Assembly (NCBI RefSeq): GCF_013364355.1
Contig: NZ_CP054931.1
Location: 3,957,501-4,021,500, forward strand
Length of the DNA: 64,000 nucleotides
From: Stenotrophomonas sp. NA06056
Lineage (GTDB): Bacteria; Pseudomonadota; Gammaproteobacteria; Xanthomonadales; Xanthomonadaceae
Direction: 5' to 3'
The position numbers and the translations under genes are program-made. The notes beneath the pieces were generated by a model. The model was given only the letters and a program-made list of their open reading frames with translations, did not search any database and was not told where the DNA came from. This document shows positions 44,289-52,836 of the stretch, piece by piece (the stretch's first letter is position 1; every line of letters begins with the position of its first letter).

Positions 44289-45284
44289 TCAACCGCCACC
44301 ACCCGCCTTCCAGTAATACCGCACCACGTGGAAGAACACCGGCGCGGCGAAGCACACTGAATCCAGCCGATCGAGCATGCCGCCATGGCCCTCGATCATG
44401 TTGCCCCAGTCCTTGATGCCGCGGTCGCGCTTGATCGCCGACATCACCAGGCCGCCCCAGAACCCCATCAGGTTGATCAGCAGCGACAGGCCGAAGGCCT
44501 GCAGCGGCGTGAACGGGGTGATCCACCAAAGCGCGGCACCCAACGCGCTGGCACAAAGCACGCCACCCACGAAGCCTTCCACCGTCTTCGACGGCGACAG
44601 CTTCGGCGCGATCAGATGCTTGCCCAGCAGCTTGCCCCAGATGTACTGCAGCACGTCCGACGACTGCACAACGATCACCAGGAAGGCGAACAGCAGCACA
44701 TTGCGCGCCGGATCGTAGCCCGGCACGCGCAGGTTCAGCAGCAGCGGCACGTGCGAAATGCAGAACACACAGATCATCAGGCCCCACTGCACCTTCGACG
44801 TGCGTTCCAGGTAGTGGGTGGTATCACCACCGATGGTGGCCAGGATCGGTAGGAACAGGAAGGCGTACACGGGGATCAGCAGCGTATACATGCCATACCA
44901 GTCGATCCACACCAGGTAGTACTGCCACGGCAGCACGATGTAGAAGGCAGCCAGCAGCGCGTAGTAATCGCCAGATCGCGTGGGTGCCAGGGTGATGAAT
45001 TCGCGCAGCGCGAACAGCGAGATGATCGCGAACAGCACGATCACGCCGGCGCGTCCGAAGAACAGCGCCAGCCCCACAACGATCGCCATCACCCACCACG
45101 CGCGGATGCGCGAGACCAGGTTGGCGATCACCGCACTGGGCTGTCCGCGCTGGCGCCAGCGCAGGGTTTCAGACACCAGCGTGGCCAGCACCAGCACCGC
45201 ACCCACACCGGCGAACAGCAGGCCGGTCTGCTGGCCCACGCTGCGCGCGGCGAGATCACCGGACACATCGATCATGAAGCTCAT
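44289..45284 (-). CDS. CDP-diglyceride synthase-like protein (CdsA family, YnbB-like)
   Basis: Polytopic inner-membrane phosphatidate cytidylyltransferase of 331 residues, expected to make CDP-diacylglycerol from phosphatidate and CTP. The family signature is present: SPSKTVEGFVGG and SAIKRDRGIKDWGNMIEGHGGMLDR (pattern S..KR..G.KD....PGHGG..DR.DS, with IEGHGG for PGHGG). About eight membrane segments. It is the last gene of a compact six-gene operon, with a 4-bp overlap to the acyltransferase gene. It resembles the E. coli ynbB product in length and operon company; a housekeeping cdsA probably lies elsewhere. Confidence 0.85.
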   Translation of the reverse strand: MSFMIDVSGDLAARSVGQQTGLLFAGVGAVLVLATLVSETLRWRQRGQPSAVIANLVSRIRAWWVMAIVVGLALFFGRAGVIVLFAIISLFALREFITLAPTRSGDYYALLAAFYIVLPWQYYLVWIDWYGMYTLLIPVYAFLFLPILATIGGDTTHYLERTSKVQWGLMICVFCISHVPLLLNLRVPGYDPARNVLLFAFLVIVVQSSDVLQYIWGKLLGKHLIAPKLSPSKTVEGFVGGVLCASALGAALWWITPFTPLQAFGLSLLINLMGFWGGLVMSAIKRDRGIKDWGNMIEGHGGMLDRLDSVCFAAPVFFHVVRYYWKAGGGG

Positions 45285-45910
45285 GCGCGGCCTCCATTCG
45301 GAGCCAGGGCCAGCAGCGCCTGGCGGCTGCGCTCCAGGAAGGCAGCCTTGTCCTCATCGGCCTGCAGCCGCAGCGGCGTACCGAACGTCGCCGTGCACAG
45401 CAACGGCAGCGGCAGGAAGCGCCCCTTCGGCATCACCCGCTTGAGGTTGTCGATCCACACCGGCACGAATTCCAGCTCCGGGCGTTGCCGGGCCAGATGG
45501 TAGATACCGCTCTTGAACGGCAGCAGCGGCTCATCGCCGATGTTGCGCGTGCCTTCCGGAAACAGGATCAACGAACAGCCCTCATCCACCGCATCACGCA
45601 GCACCTGCAGAGGATCCTGGTGGCGGCTGCCCGCCTCCCGTTCCACAAGCACACCATTGAACACCGCATCGATCAGATAGCGACGCAGTCCATCGCGTTG
45701 CCAGTACTCGGCGGCGGCAACCGGCCGCACCTGGCGCCGCAGTGCCGGCGGCATCGACGACCAGATCAGCACGAAATCACCATGGCTGGCATGGTTACCG
45801 TAGTACACGCGGTGCTCGCTGGACGGCGCGCAGCCGACCCACAGCGCACGTGCGCCGGTTACTACATGGATGGCCGCACTGCAGGCACGGGCAATCAGTT
45901 CAGCGAACAT
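45281..45910 (-). CDS. PlsC-like 1-acylglycerol-3-phosphate acyltransferase
   Basis: A 209-residue membrane-associated acyltransferase with NHASHGD (the HX4D catalytic motif, about 42-47) and FPEGTRN (glycerophosphate-binding, about 120), followed by PFKSGIYHLA. It should acylate a lysophosphatidate-like acceptor. GGAGG lies 5 nt before the ATG. It stands between an unknown membrane protein and the CDP-diglyceride synthase in the ynb-like operon, and no acyltransferase is recalled in E. coli ynbABCD, so this is an added step. The acceptor is unknown. Confidence 0.88.
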   Translation of the reverse strand: MFAELIARACSAAIHVVTGARALWVGCAPSSEHRVYYGNHASHGDFVLIWSSMPPALRRQVRPVAAAEYWQRDGLRRYLIDAVFNGVLVEREAGSRHQDPLQVLRDAVDEGCSLILFPEGTRNIGDEPLLPFKSGIYHLARQRPELEFVPVWIDNLKRVMPKGRFLPLPLLCTATFGTPLRLQADEDKAAFLERSRQALLALAPNGGRA

Positions 45911-45922
45911 CGGCACCTCCGG

Positions 45923-46360
45923 TCAGGTCTGCGGCCACAACACGGCCAGCAGCACGGCAGCGAACTGCAACAGGGTGGCGGCGTACTGGCGTATCAGCAG
46001 GCGGCGCATGCCGGCCCAGCGTGCATCCCAGCCACGTGTCGGCACCTGTGCGTCCCACCTGCGCAGGCCGGCCGTGTGCAGTGCCTGGTCCACCCGCTGT
46101 GCCGCGTCTTCGCCCTGCAGGCCCTCCTGCTGCAGCAGGCGCAGCAGGTTCGCATCCAACTGCACCCGCACCGCGTAGTACGCCTGCAGGATGCCTGCAA
46201 CCAGGCTCAGCAGCAGCAGGCCCGCGGCGAACATCGCCAGCCCGGGCTCGATGCCCAGCAGCAACAGGGCCACCAGCAGCAGGCCCAGCGACAACGCTGC
46301 AGGCAAACGTCCCTGCCGCAGCAGCAGATGCATCATCGGCAGATCAGGCACGGCGCTCAT
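45923..46360 (-). CDS. Membrane protein of unknown function in the lipid cluster
   Basis: A 145-residue protein with two central membrane segments (about 20-37 and 40-60: LPAALSLGLLLVALLLLG, LAMFAAGLLLLSLVAGILQA) and one at the C-terminus (ATLLQFAAVLLAVLW). Between them is a helical, charged stretch. It overlaps the phosphatase gene by 4 bp and lies 12 bp before the acyltransferase. Not recognised; a partner or scaffold subunit for the lipid enzymes is inferred only from the tight operon. Confidence 0.75.
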   Translation of the reverse strand: MSAVPDLPMMHLLLRQGRLPAALSLGLLLVALLLLGIEPGLAMFAAGLLLLSLVAGILQAYYAVRVQLDANLLRLLQQEGLQGEDAAQRVDQALHTAGLRRWDAQVPTRGWDARWAGMRRLLIRQYAATLLQFAAVLLAVLWPQT

Positions 46361-47691
46361 GCAACGGTCTCCCGCGCGGCAGCGGCCGCGATCACCTGTA
46401 GATGAACGTCATGCAGCACGATCGCCGGCCTTGCGGCACGCACGATCGTCACGGCTTCGGCTGCGTCACGCGCACGGCCGGTGCGCAGCAACCAGGTCGC
46501 CACACTGGCCGCGCTGCGCGAATAGCCCAGTGCGCAACACACCAGCACCGGGCCCTGCTCACGCAGGCGTTCAATGGCGTCCGCAGCTGCGCGCAGCTGC
46601 GCTGCCGTCGGCGCCACCAGGTCCAGCATCGGTACGCTGGCATAGGCTGCCCCTGGCGCACGACAGGAAAGCTCGGCACAGGCGTCGACCACGCCCACCA
46701 ATGGCACCGGCAGTGCAGCGCCCGGCAGGCGACCCAGCCAGACTGCGTCGATGACCGGCACGGGCTGCGGCGCGCGCCGCGTCCACAACCGCGAGTTGAT
46801 CCATGCGGCAGCCAGGTACGGTGCCAGCAACCAGCGCGCGGCCATCGTCAACCGGCCATCGCTCCGCTTCTGGAAGGCCGCCGTGTCCAGCCCTGCATAG
46901 GCCAGCGACACCAGCAGCAATGACACCACCGGCCACAGCAGCCACAACGCGGTGCCACGCAGCATCACCACCGGCACCAGCAACAGACCGGCACCCAGCG
47001 CATACAACGCCGCCAGCCGCCAACGCTTCGGGTCACGCGTGGCCTGCCATGCACGCAGTGGCGGTGTGCCCTGCTCCGGCCAAAGCCACACGCACAGCCA
47101 GCCGGCCAGCAGCCCGGTGGGAATGTCGATGAAGTGATGCTGGAACGTGGTCAGCACCGAAATGCCGATCAGCAGCGCCCATACATGCAGAACCAGCCGC
47201 CAAGCCCCGTGCAGGTACTGCGCGAACTTCACCCACAGCACGATCAGCAGCACGATATGCAGCGACGGCGCCTGGTTGAAGGGCTTGTCGAAGCCCAGCA
47301 GCACGTCGAACAGCCAGCCGAACACACCGCCGATGTCCGGCCGTTCGAAGCTGAAGCGCAATGGCCACAGCAGGAAGCACGCCACCGCGATCACCTGCGC
47401 ACTGAGCAGGCGCAGCGCGTGCCGGTCCAGCTCCAGCCGGCGCCGGCACAGGAAGAACGAGATCGCATAGAACAGGTCGATCGACCAGTACGGCACGATC
47501 GTCCACGGCACGAACGGAATGCGTGCTTCCCACGCGAACGCCATCACCGGCAGTTCGGCGTGACGGCCAGCCATCCAGTTGGCGAAGCCATAGCTGGCGA
47601 AGAAGAACGGCCCCAGCAGGGCCAGCCACAGCAGGGCGCGCCGCCACGGGCGCGCCTCGCTGGGTGATGCGGTTGCCACCAGCGTCGCCAT
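46357..47691 (-). CDS. PAP2 phosphatase fused to a dual-specificity phosphatase (YnbD-like)
   Basis: A 444-residue inner-membrane protein with two phosphatase modules. Residues about 15-300 are a PAP2-like membrane domain (six or more spans; NQAPSLHIVLLIVLW and FQHHFIDIPTG carry the conserved His/Asp). Residues about 325-440 form a soluble tyrosine/dual-specificity phosphatase domain with Cys386-ALGYS-Arg392 (CX5R). E. coli YnbD has the same pair. Removing phosphate from a lipid phosphate intermediate is likely, in the manner of PgpB or PTPMT1; this is inference. Start and upstream stop overlap as TGATG. Confidence 0.85.
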   Translation of the reverse strand: MATLVATASPSEARPWRRALLWLALLGPFFFASYGFANWMAGRHAELPVMAFAWEARIPFVPWTIVPYWSIDLFYAISFFLCRRRLELDRHALRLLSAQVIAVACFLLWPLRFSFERPDIGGVFGWLFDVLLGFDKPFNQAPSLHIVLLIVLWVKFAQYLHGAWRLVLHVWALLIGISVLTTFQHHFIDIPTGLLAGWLCVWLWPEQGTPPLRAWQATRDPKRWRLAALYALGAGLLLVPVVMLRGTALWLLWPVVSLLLVSLAYAGLDTAAFQKRSDGRLTMAARWLLAPYLAAAWINSRLWTRRAPQPVPVIDAVWLGRLPGAALPVPLVGVVDACAELSCRAPGAAYASVPMLDLVAPTAAQLRAAADAIERLREQGPVLVCCALGYSRSAASVATWLLRTGRARDAAEAVTIVRAARPAIVLHDVHLQVIAAAAARETVA

Positions 47692-49442
47692 CACGCGATC
47701 CGGCGTGCCAGCGATACGGTGAAGATGCCGAAGTCATCGATACGCTGGGCCACCTTCTGGAAACCGGCCATACGTACCAGTTCGTCCATCTCGTGCTGGG
47801 TACGGCGGCGCATCACCCACGCCGCGCCACCACGGTGGCTGGTCAATGCACGCGCGATGAACTCCAACTGCGGATGCCACGGCTGCCCGGTATAGGCCAG
47901 GTAACCGCCCACCGGCACCGTCGCGGCGATACCCTGCAGCGAACGCAGCACCGCATCGTTGTCCGGGAACAGTTCGTACAGGCCGGACACCACCGCCAGG
48001 GTCGGTGCCGGGTCCACCGCCGCCAGCTGCGCCGGGTCGAACGCATCGCCCTGTTCGAAGCGGGCGATGTCGGTCGCGCCGAGGCGCTCGATCAAGGCCT
48101 TGCCCTGGGTCACGTTCAGATCGCTGAAATCGCGCAGCACGATGCGGTCGGCACGTTGATCGCCCTGGCCGAGCGCTTCCAGCACGTAACGGCCGTGACC
48201 GGCAGCCACGTCCAGCACGCGCACCGGCGCGCCCTGCCCGCGCAGTCGCTGCGCGGCATCGCGCAGCAGTTCCTGCAGGTGCTTGCCGCGCACGCGGATG
48301 CCGCGCCAACCGATCGCATCCAGATAGTTGCGGTCGACCATCCGTCCCAGCGGGCCCTTGCCCCGCGCCTCATCGCGGTAGATGTAATCCAGCGTGCTGC
48401 CCGAGTCGAAACCGGTCTGCAGGCCCAGCGCGATGCCTTCGGACAGCGTGCCGCCGAAGCGCAGGCCACCGCGCACCACGCGCCAGCGCAGGTCGGCCAG
48501 GCTGTTGCGCTCCGGCGGCCACGACAGGATCTCCGATTCTTCGAAGGTCGGGCCATGCCGATGGGCATCGCGTCGCGACAGTTCCTGCAGCGGTTCGGCA
48601 AAGCGTGCCTGGATGAAGCTGCGGATGCGTGCCAGCGCCGGTGCACGGTCGCGCTCGCCCAGGGTGTCGTGGAAGAAGCCCGGCAGGTGTACGCGCTCCT
48701 TGATCGGGCTGGACAGGCGTTCGTAGAAACGGTCCTGCGGGCCGCGATGCACAACGAAGTCCGAGCCCGATACCAGCAACTGCACCGGCACGCTGATCGC
48801 CTGTGCGTCGGCCACGATGCGGTCGGCAGCCTCGTACAGGCCCAGCAGCACGCGCACCGAGATCGGGCGGGTGATCAGCGGATCAGTGCGATAGCTTTCC
48901 ACCCGCGCTGGATCGTGCGTGAGCCACTGCGGTTTGACGTAGCTGTTGACGAAGAAGTTGCCGCGCAGCTTCTGCATCAGCGCCAGGCCGGCGCGTGCGA
49001 ACGGCACGTACAGCTTCACCTTGAAGGCCGGCGAGGCCATCACCAGCGCGCGCAGGCGCGGTGCGTAATCGTGCACCCAGGTGGCGGCAACCACCGCGCC
49101 CACGCTCTGCGCGATGACCACGATGTCCTCAATCGCGATGCCGTGCTCGGCACCGATGTGGGCGATGAAACTGTCCAGGTCGCGTACCAGCGCCGGGAAG
49201 CCCGGTGCGTCGCCGCGCGTACCGGGCGAGCGGCCATTGCCGCGCGCATCCCATGCAAAGAACGCCGTGTCGGGCAGGTCCAGTTCGTCGACCAGGTGGG
49301 TGACCCGGCCAGAGTGTTCATGGCCGCGATGCAGCAGCACGATGGCCTTGGCCGACGTGGTTGCCGTGGTGCTCGGCCAGTACCGGTAGAACAGCGGTAC
49401 CTGGTCGAAGCTGTGGAATTCCCGTTCCTGCGCCTGACGCAT
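47691..49442 (-). CDS. Alpha/beta hydrolase fused to SAM-dependent methyltransferase (YnbC-like)
   Basis: A 583-residue bifunctional protein. Residues about 30-290 are an alpha/beta hydrolase of the lysophospholipase/monoacylglycerol-lipase type (LLHRGHEHSGR, FAWDARGNGRSPGTRGDAPGF, nucleophile in IAQSVGAVVA, His in GFFHDTLGE). Residues about 390-583 are a class I methyltransferase (VLDVAAGHGRYVLEAL). AGGAG lies 6 nt before the ATG. The length matches E. coli YnbC. It could trim an acyl chain and methylate a head group, but the substrate is unknown. Second gene of the operon, 34 bp after the CDP-alcohol phosphotransferase. Confidence 0.87.
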   Translation of the reverse strand: MRQAQEREFHSFDQVPLFYRYWPSTTATTSAKAIVLLHRGHEHSGRVTHLVDELDLPDTAFFAWDARGNGRSPGTRGDAPGFPALVRDLDSFIAHIGAEHGIAIEDIVVIAQSVGAVVAATWVHDYAPRLRALVMASPAFKVKLYVPFARAGLALMQKLRGNFFVNSYVKPQWLTHDPARVESYRTDPLITRPISVRVLLGLYEAADRIVADAQAISVPVQLLVSGSDFVVHRGPQDRFYERLSSPIKERVHLPGFFHDTLGERDRAPALARIRSFIQARFAEPLQELSRRDAHRHGPTFEESEILSWPPERNSLADLRWRVVRGGLRFGGTLSEGIALGLQTGFDSGSTLDYIYRDEARGKGPLGRMVDRNYLDAIGWRGIRVRGKHLQELLRDAAQRLRGQGAPVRVLDVAAGHGRYVLEALGQGDQRADRIVLRDFSDLNVTQGKALIERLGATDIARFEQGDAFDPAQLAAVDPAPTLAVVSGLYELFPDNDAVLRSLQGIAATVPVGGYLAYTGQPWHPQLEFIARALTSHRGGAAWVMRRRTQHEMDELVRMAGFQKVAQRIDDFGIFTVSLARRIA

Positions 49443-49476
49443 GCAATCTCCTGATTGTCTTCTTGTATCTGCTTGG

Positions 49477-50094
49477 TTAATTCGGCGAAACCGCCGCTTC
49501 CCGCAGTCCGCGACGGACGCGGTTGATCATTGTCAGCACGCACAGCACCGCCATGGCTGCAGCCACGCCAGTGACCGTCATCGCGCCAACCCACTCGAAC
49601 GCCAGCAGCAGGCCCAGCGCACCGATCACGAATGCGCGGTCGCTCTTGCCCATCGGGCCGTCATAGCGACGGCTGGCGCCGACCATCAGGCCCAGCACGC
49701 CGGCGTACTCGCTCAGTGCGGCGGCCCAGGCCAGCAGCCACAGCGCCTCCGCACGCACGCCCGGCACGCTGAGCAGGCTCAGGTACAGCGCCGCGTCGGC
49801 GATCACGTCGCACAACTCGTTCAGATAGGCACCCAGCCGCGATTGCTGGCCGAACTCGCGGGCCAGCATGCCGTCCACGGCGTTGAGGGCCATGCGCAGC
49901 AGCATCCACAGCGGCAGGGCCAGATACAGCAGCGGCTGGGTGGGGGCGCAGCACCAGACTGCGGCGGCCACCAGCAGCGAGACCACGGCCGCTGCCACGG
50001 TCACCGTGTTGGCCGTGATCCCCATGCGGTACAGGCCGTGTACGGCCGGACGCAGCAGGTCCTGGAAACGTCCTTTCAATGCATAGATCGACAC
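49477..50094 (-). CDS. CDP-alcohol phosphotransferase (YnbA-like)
   Basis: A 205-residue inner-membrane enzyme expected to move a phosphatidyl group from CDP-diacylglycerol to an alcohol. The family signature (D..DG..AR........G...D...D) appears as N71AVDG MLAR ... G88AYL N92 ELC D96: the first and third aspartates, both metal ligands in solved relatives, are Asn here. About five to six membrane segments. The start is a GTG at 50094. First gene of the ynb-like operon, divergent from purH over about 200 bp. The substitutions may be normal for YnbA proteins, but they cast doubt on standard chemistry. Confidence 0.85.
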   Translation of the reverse strand: MSIYALKGRFQDLLRPAVHGLYRMGITANTVTVAAAVVSLLVAAAVWCCAPTQPLLYLALPLWMLLRMALNAVDGMLAREFGQQSRLGAYLNELCDVIADAALYLSLLSVPGVRAEALWLLAWAAALSEYAGVLGLMVGASRRYDGPMGKSDRAFVIGALGLLLAFEWVGAMTVTGVAAAMAVLCVLTMINRVRRGLREAAVSPN

Positions 50095-50298
50095 GATCTG
50101 AACCCGCTAATCCTTGGCAGTGCGGGCACAGCCTACCCTATCGACAGCCGGTTCCGACAAGGTCTGCCGCGTCCCGGCAAGGATGCCTGACGCTGCGGCA
50201 GCCATGTCCGGGCGGCGAATCTGCTGCGTCCAGGCCCCGCCACCGGTCCCCACCGCCTACAATATCGACCCCGCTCCGCTGCCGATTGCCCTGTCCCC

Positions 50299-51882
50299 AT
50301 GACTGCTGATCTGTTGCCCGTCCGCCGGGCCCTCCTTTCCGTTTCCGACAAGACCGGCCTGGTCGAGCTGGCCACCGCGCTGGCTACACGCGGCGTGGAG
50401 CTGCTGTCCACCGGCGGTACCGCCAAGGCGATCCGCGATGCGGGTCTGGCCGTGAAGGATGTGGCCGACGTCACCGGCTTCCCGGAAATGATGGATGGCC
50501 GGGTCAAGACCCTGCACCCGATGGTGCATGGCGGCCTGCTGGGCCGTTCCGGCCTGGATGACGCGGTGATGGCCGAGCACGGCATCGGTGCCATCGACCT
50601 GCTGGTGCTGAACCTGTACCCGTTCGAAGCGGTCACCGCCAAGGCCGACTGCACCCTCGCCGATGCGGTGGAGAACATCGACATCGGCGGTCCGGCGATG
50701 CTGCGCTCGGCGGCCAAGAACTTCGCCCGCGTGGCGGTGGCCACCGACCCGTCGCAGTACGCCGAACTGTTGGCCTCGCTGGACGCCAACGACGGCCAGC
50801 TGTCGGCCGGTACCCGCTTCGCCTTCTCGGTGGCCGCGTTCAACCGCGTGGCCCAATACGACGCGGCGATCAGCAACTACCTGTCTGCCGTCACCGCCAC
50901 CGACGCTGCCGTGCCGGCGCGTGCAGAGTACCCGGCGCAGATGAATTCCACCTTCGTGAAGGTGATGGACCTGCGCTACGGCGAGAACCCGCACCAGAGC
51001 GGCGCGTTCTACCGCGACCTGTACCCGGTGCCGGGCACGCTGGCCACCTTCCAGCAGCTGCAGGGCAAGGAACTGAGCTACAACAACCTGGCCGATGCCG
51101 ATGCGGCGTGGGAATGCGTGCGCCAGTTCGATGCGCCGGCCTGCGTCATCGTCAAGCATGCCAACCCGTGCGGTGTGGCCGTGGGCGCCGGCAACGGCGA
51201 TGCCTACGAGCTGGCCTACGCCACCGACCCGACCAGCGCCTTCGGCGGCATCATCGCCTTCAACAAGCCGCTCGACGCTGCGACCGCGCAGGTCATCCTC
51301 GACCGCCAGTTCGTTGAAGTGCTGATCGCCCCGGATTACGAGCCGGCCGCGCTGGAGTACGCACAGAAGAAGGCCAACGTGCGCGTGCTGCGCATCCCGC
51401 ACGGCGATGGTCTCAACAACTTCGACAACAAGCGCGTGGGCTCCGGCCTGCTGCTGCAATCGTCGGATAACCGCGGCATGACCCGCGGCGAACTGAAGGT
51501 GGTAAGCAAGCTGGCGCCGACCGACAAGCAGTTCACCGACCTGCTGTTCGCCTGGAAGGTGGCCAAGTTCGTGAAGTCCAACGCGATCGTCTATGCCAAG
51601 GACAACCGCACCATCGGTGTCGGCGCCGGCCAGATGAGCCGCGTGTACTCGGCGCGCATCGCCGGCATCAAGGCCGCCGATGCAAACCTGGTGGTGGAAG
51701 GTTCGGTGATGGCTTCCGATGCGTTCTTCCCGTTCCGCGACGGCATCGATGCCGCTGCTGCAGCCGGCATCAAGGCGGTGATCCAGCCGGGTGGTTCGAT
51801 GCGCGATGCCGAAGTCATCGCCGCCGCCGACGAGCACGGCCTGGCGATGGTGTTCACTGGCGTTCGCCACTTCCGCCACTGA
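50299..51882 (+). CDS. purH: Bifunctional AICAR formyltransferase / IMP cyclohydrolase
   Basis: Last two steps of purine synthesis, AICAR to FAICAR to IMP. In 527 residues: an N-terminal MGS-like cyclohydrolase domain ([47 protein letters not shown]) and a C-terminal transformylase domain ([28 protein letters not shown], and the end [10 protein letters not shown]). Full length. It is normally beside fis; here the lipid cluster separates them. A lipoprotein gene and purD follow. Confidence 0.98.
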   Translation: MTADLLPVRRALLSVSDKTGLVELATALATRGVELLSTGGTAKAIRDAGLAVKDVADVTGFPEMMDGRVKTLHPMVHGGLLGRSGLDDAVMAEHGIGAIDLLVLNLYPFEAVTAKADCTLADAVENIDIGGPAMLRSAAKNFARVAVATDPSQYAELLASLDANDGQLSAGTRFAFSVAAFNRVAQYDAAISNYLSAVTATDAAVPARAEYPAQMNSTFVKVMDLRYGENPHQSGAFYRDLYPVPGTLATFQQLQGKELSYNNLADADAAWECVRQFDAPACVIVKHANPCGVAVGAGNGDAYELAYATDPTSAFGGIIAFNKPLDAATAQVILDRQFVEVLIAPDYEPAALEYAQKKANVRVLRIPHGDGLNNFDNKRVGSGLLLQSSDNRGMTRGELKVVSKLAPTDKQFTDLLFAWKVAKFVKSNAIVYAKDNRTIGVGAGQMSRVYSARIAGIKAADANLVVEGSVMASDAFFPFRDGIDAAAAAGIKAVIQPGGSMRDAEVIAAADEHGLAMVFTGVRHFRH

Positions 51883-51899
51883 TTACTGGAGCGACACGG

Positions 51900-52778
51900 A
51901 TGTCTGCAGTCTCTATGAAACCGCTCGCCGTGCTCGCCTTGATCGGCACGGCCCTGCTGTCCGGCTGCAAGCCGGCTGCCGAGCCCGCACCTGCCCCTCA
52001 GGCAGATGCGGCAAAGGAGGCCCCCAGCGCAGCGACCGCCCATGTCAGCCGCACCGCGCGGTTGCAGGCGTTCCTGACCGAGCGTTACGGCAAGGACGCC
52101 AAGCTGTCGGGTGAATGGCGCGGCACCTGGACCCAGGAGGGCGAAACCCGTCCCGTGGACTGGCAGGTCTGCGCCGAGCAGCCGGTGGTGACCGGCGACA
52201 GCTGGCAGCAGCTGCTGGCGGTATGCGGTGCGCTGGCCGATGGCGCGCACATCGACCCGGGAACGATCGACTTCTTCGTGCTGCATCCCAAGGGCGAAGG
52301 CTTCGAAGTGGCAAGTGAACTGACCGGCGAGCGCTTCGGCAGTGGCGGTCAGCCCGGCAGCGCCAGCATCATCCGCGCTGGCAGCGACTTCTACGGCTTC
52401 CGCGTCGAAGATGGCTGGTTCGGCCAGGGCTTCTCGCTGCTCTCGCAATCACTCATTCTGCCGGGGCCGAGAGGGTTGGCCGCCACCGGCAACGTGCGCA
52501 GCCACATCGACAACGACGCCCAGTACGAATGCGAGAACGTCGACGCGGCCGCCGACCCCGACACTGCCGAGGACTGCCGCACCCGTCGCTTCAGCATCGA
52601 CTTCGCGCTGCGTTTCGACGACAGCGACCGCAGCGCGCGCGTCTGGCCGCTGCTGATCGAGGAAACCGGCAGCACCTGCGGCGGCAAGCAACTGCGGCAG
52701 GAGCACCGCTTCAGCCTCGATCCGAAAACCTGGACCTACCCCTTCCCCGAATCACTGCGACGCGAAGGCTGCGAATGA
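51900..52778 (+). CDS. Lipoprotein of unknown function between purH and purD
   Basis: A 292-residue protein with a lipoprotein signal ([18 protein letters not shown]; lipidated Cys at about 24) and a Pro/Ala-rich linker. The mature domain has four or more cysteines (VCAEQP, LAVCGAL, YECENVD, DCRTRRF) and strands such as [22 protein letters not shown] lies 9 nt before the ATG. It begins 18 bp after purH and ends 58 bp before purD, so it likely shares their transcript. It was not recognised, and its place in a purine operon is odd. Confidence 0.82.
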   Translation: MSAVSMKPLAVLALIGTALLSGCKPAAEPAPAPQADAAKEAPSAATAHVSRTARLQAFLTERYGKDAKLSGEWRGTWTQEGETRPVDWQVCAEQPVVTGDSWQQLLAVCGALADGAHIDPGTIDFFVLHPKGEGFEVASELTGERFGSGGQPGSASIIRAGSDFYGFRVEDGWFGQGFSLLSQSLILPGPRGLAATGNVRSHIDNDAQYECENVDAAADPDTAEDCRTRRFSIDFALRFDDSDRSARVWPLLIEETGSTCGGKQLRQEHRFSLDPKTWTYPFPESLRREGCE

Positions 52779-52836
52779 CGCGCACGCGACGCCGGGGATC
52801 TGGCACCTCCCTTCCCACGCAATCTGGAATCTCGTG

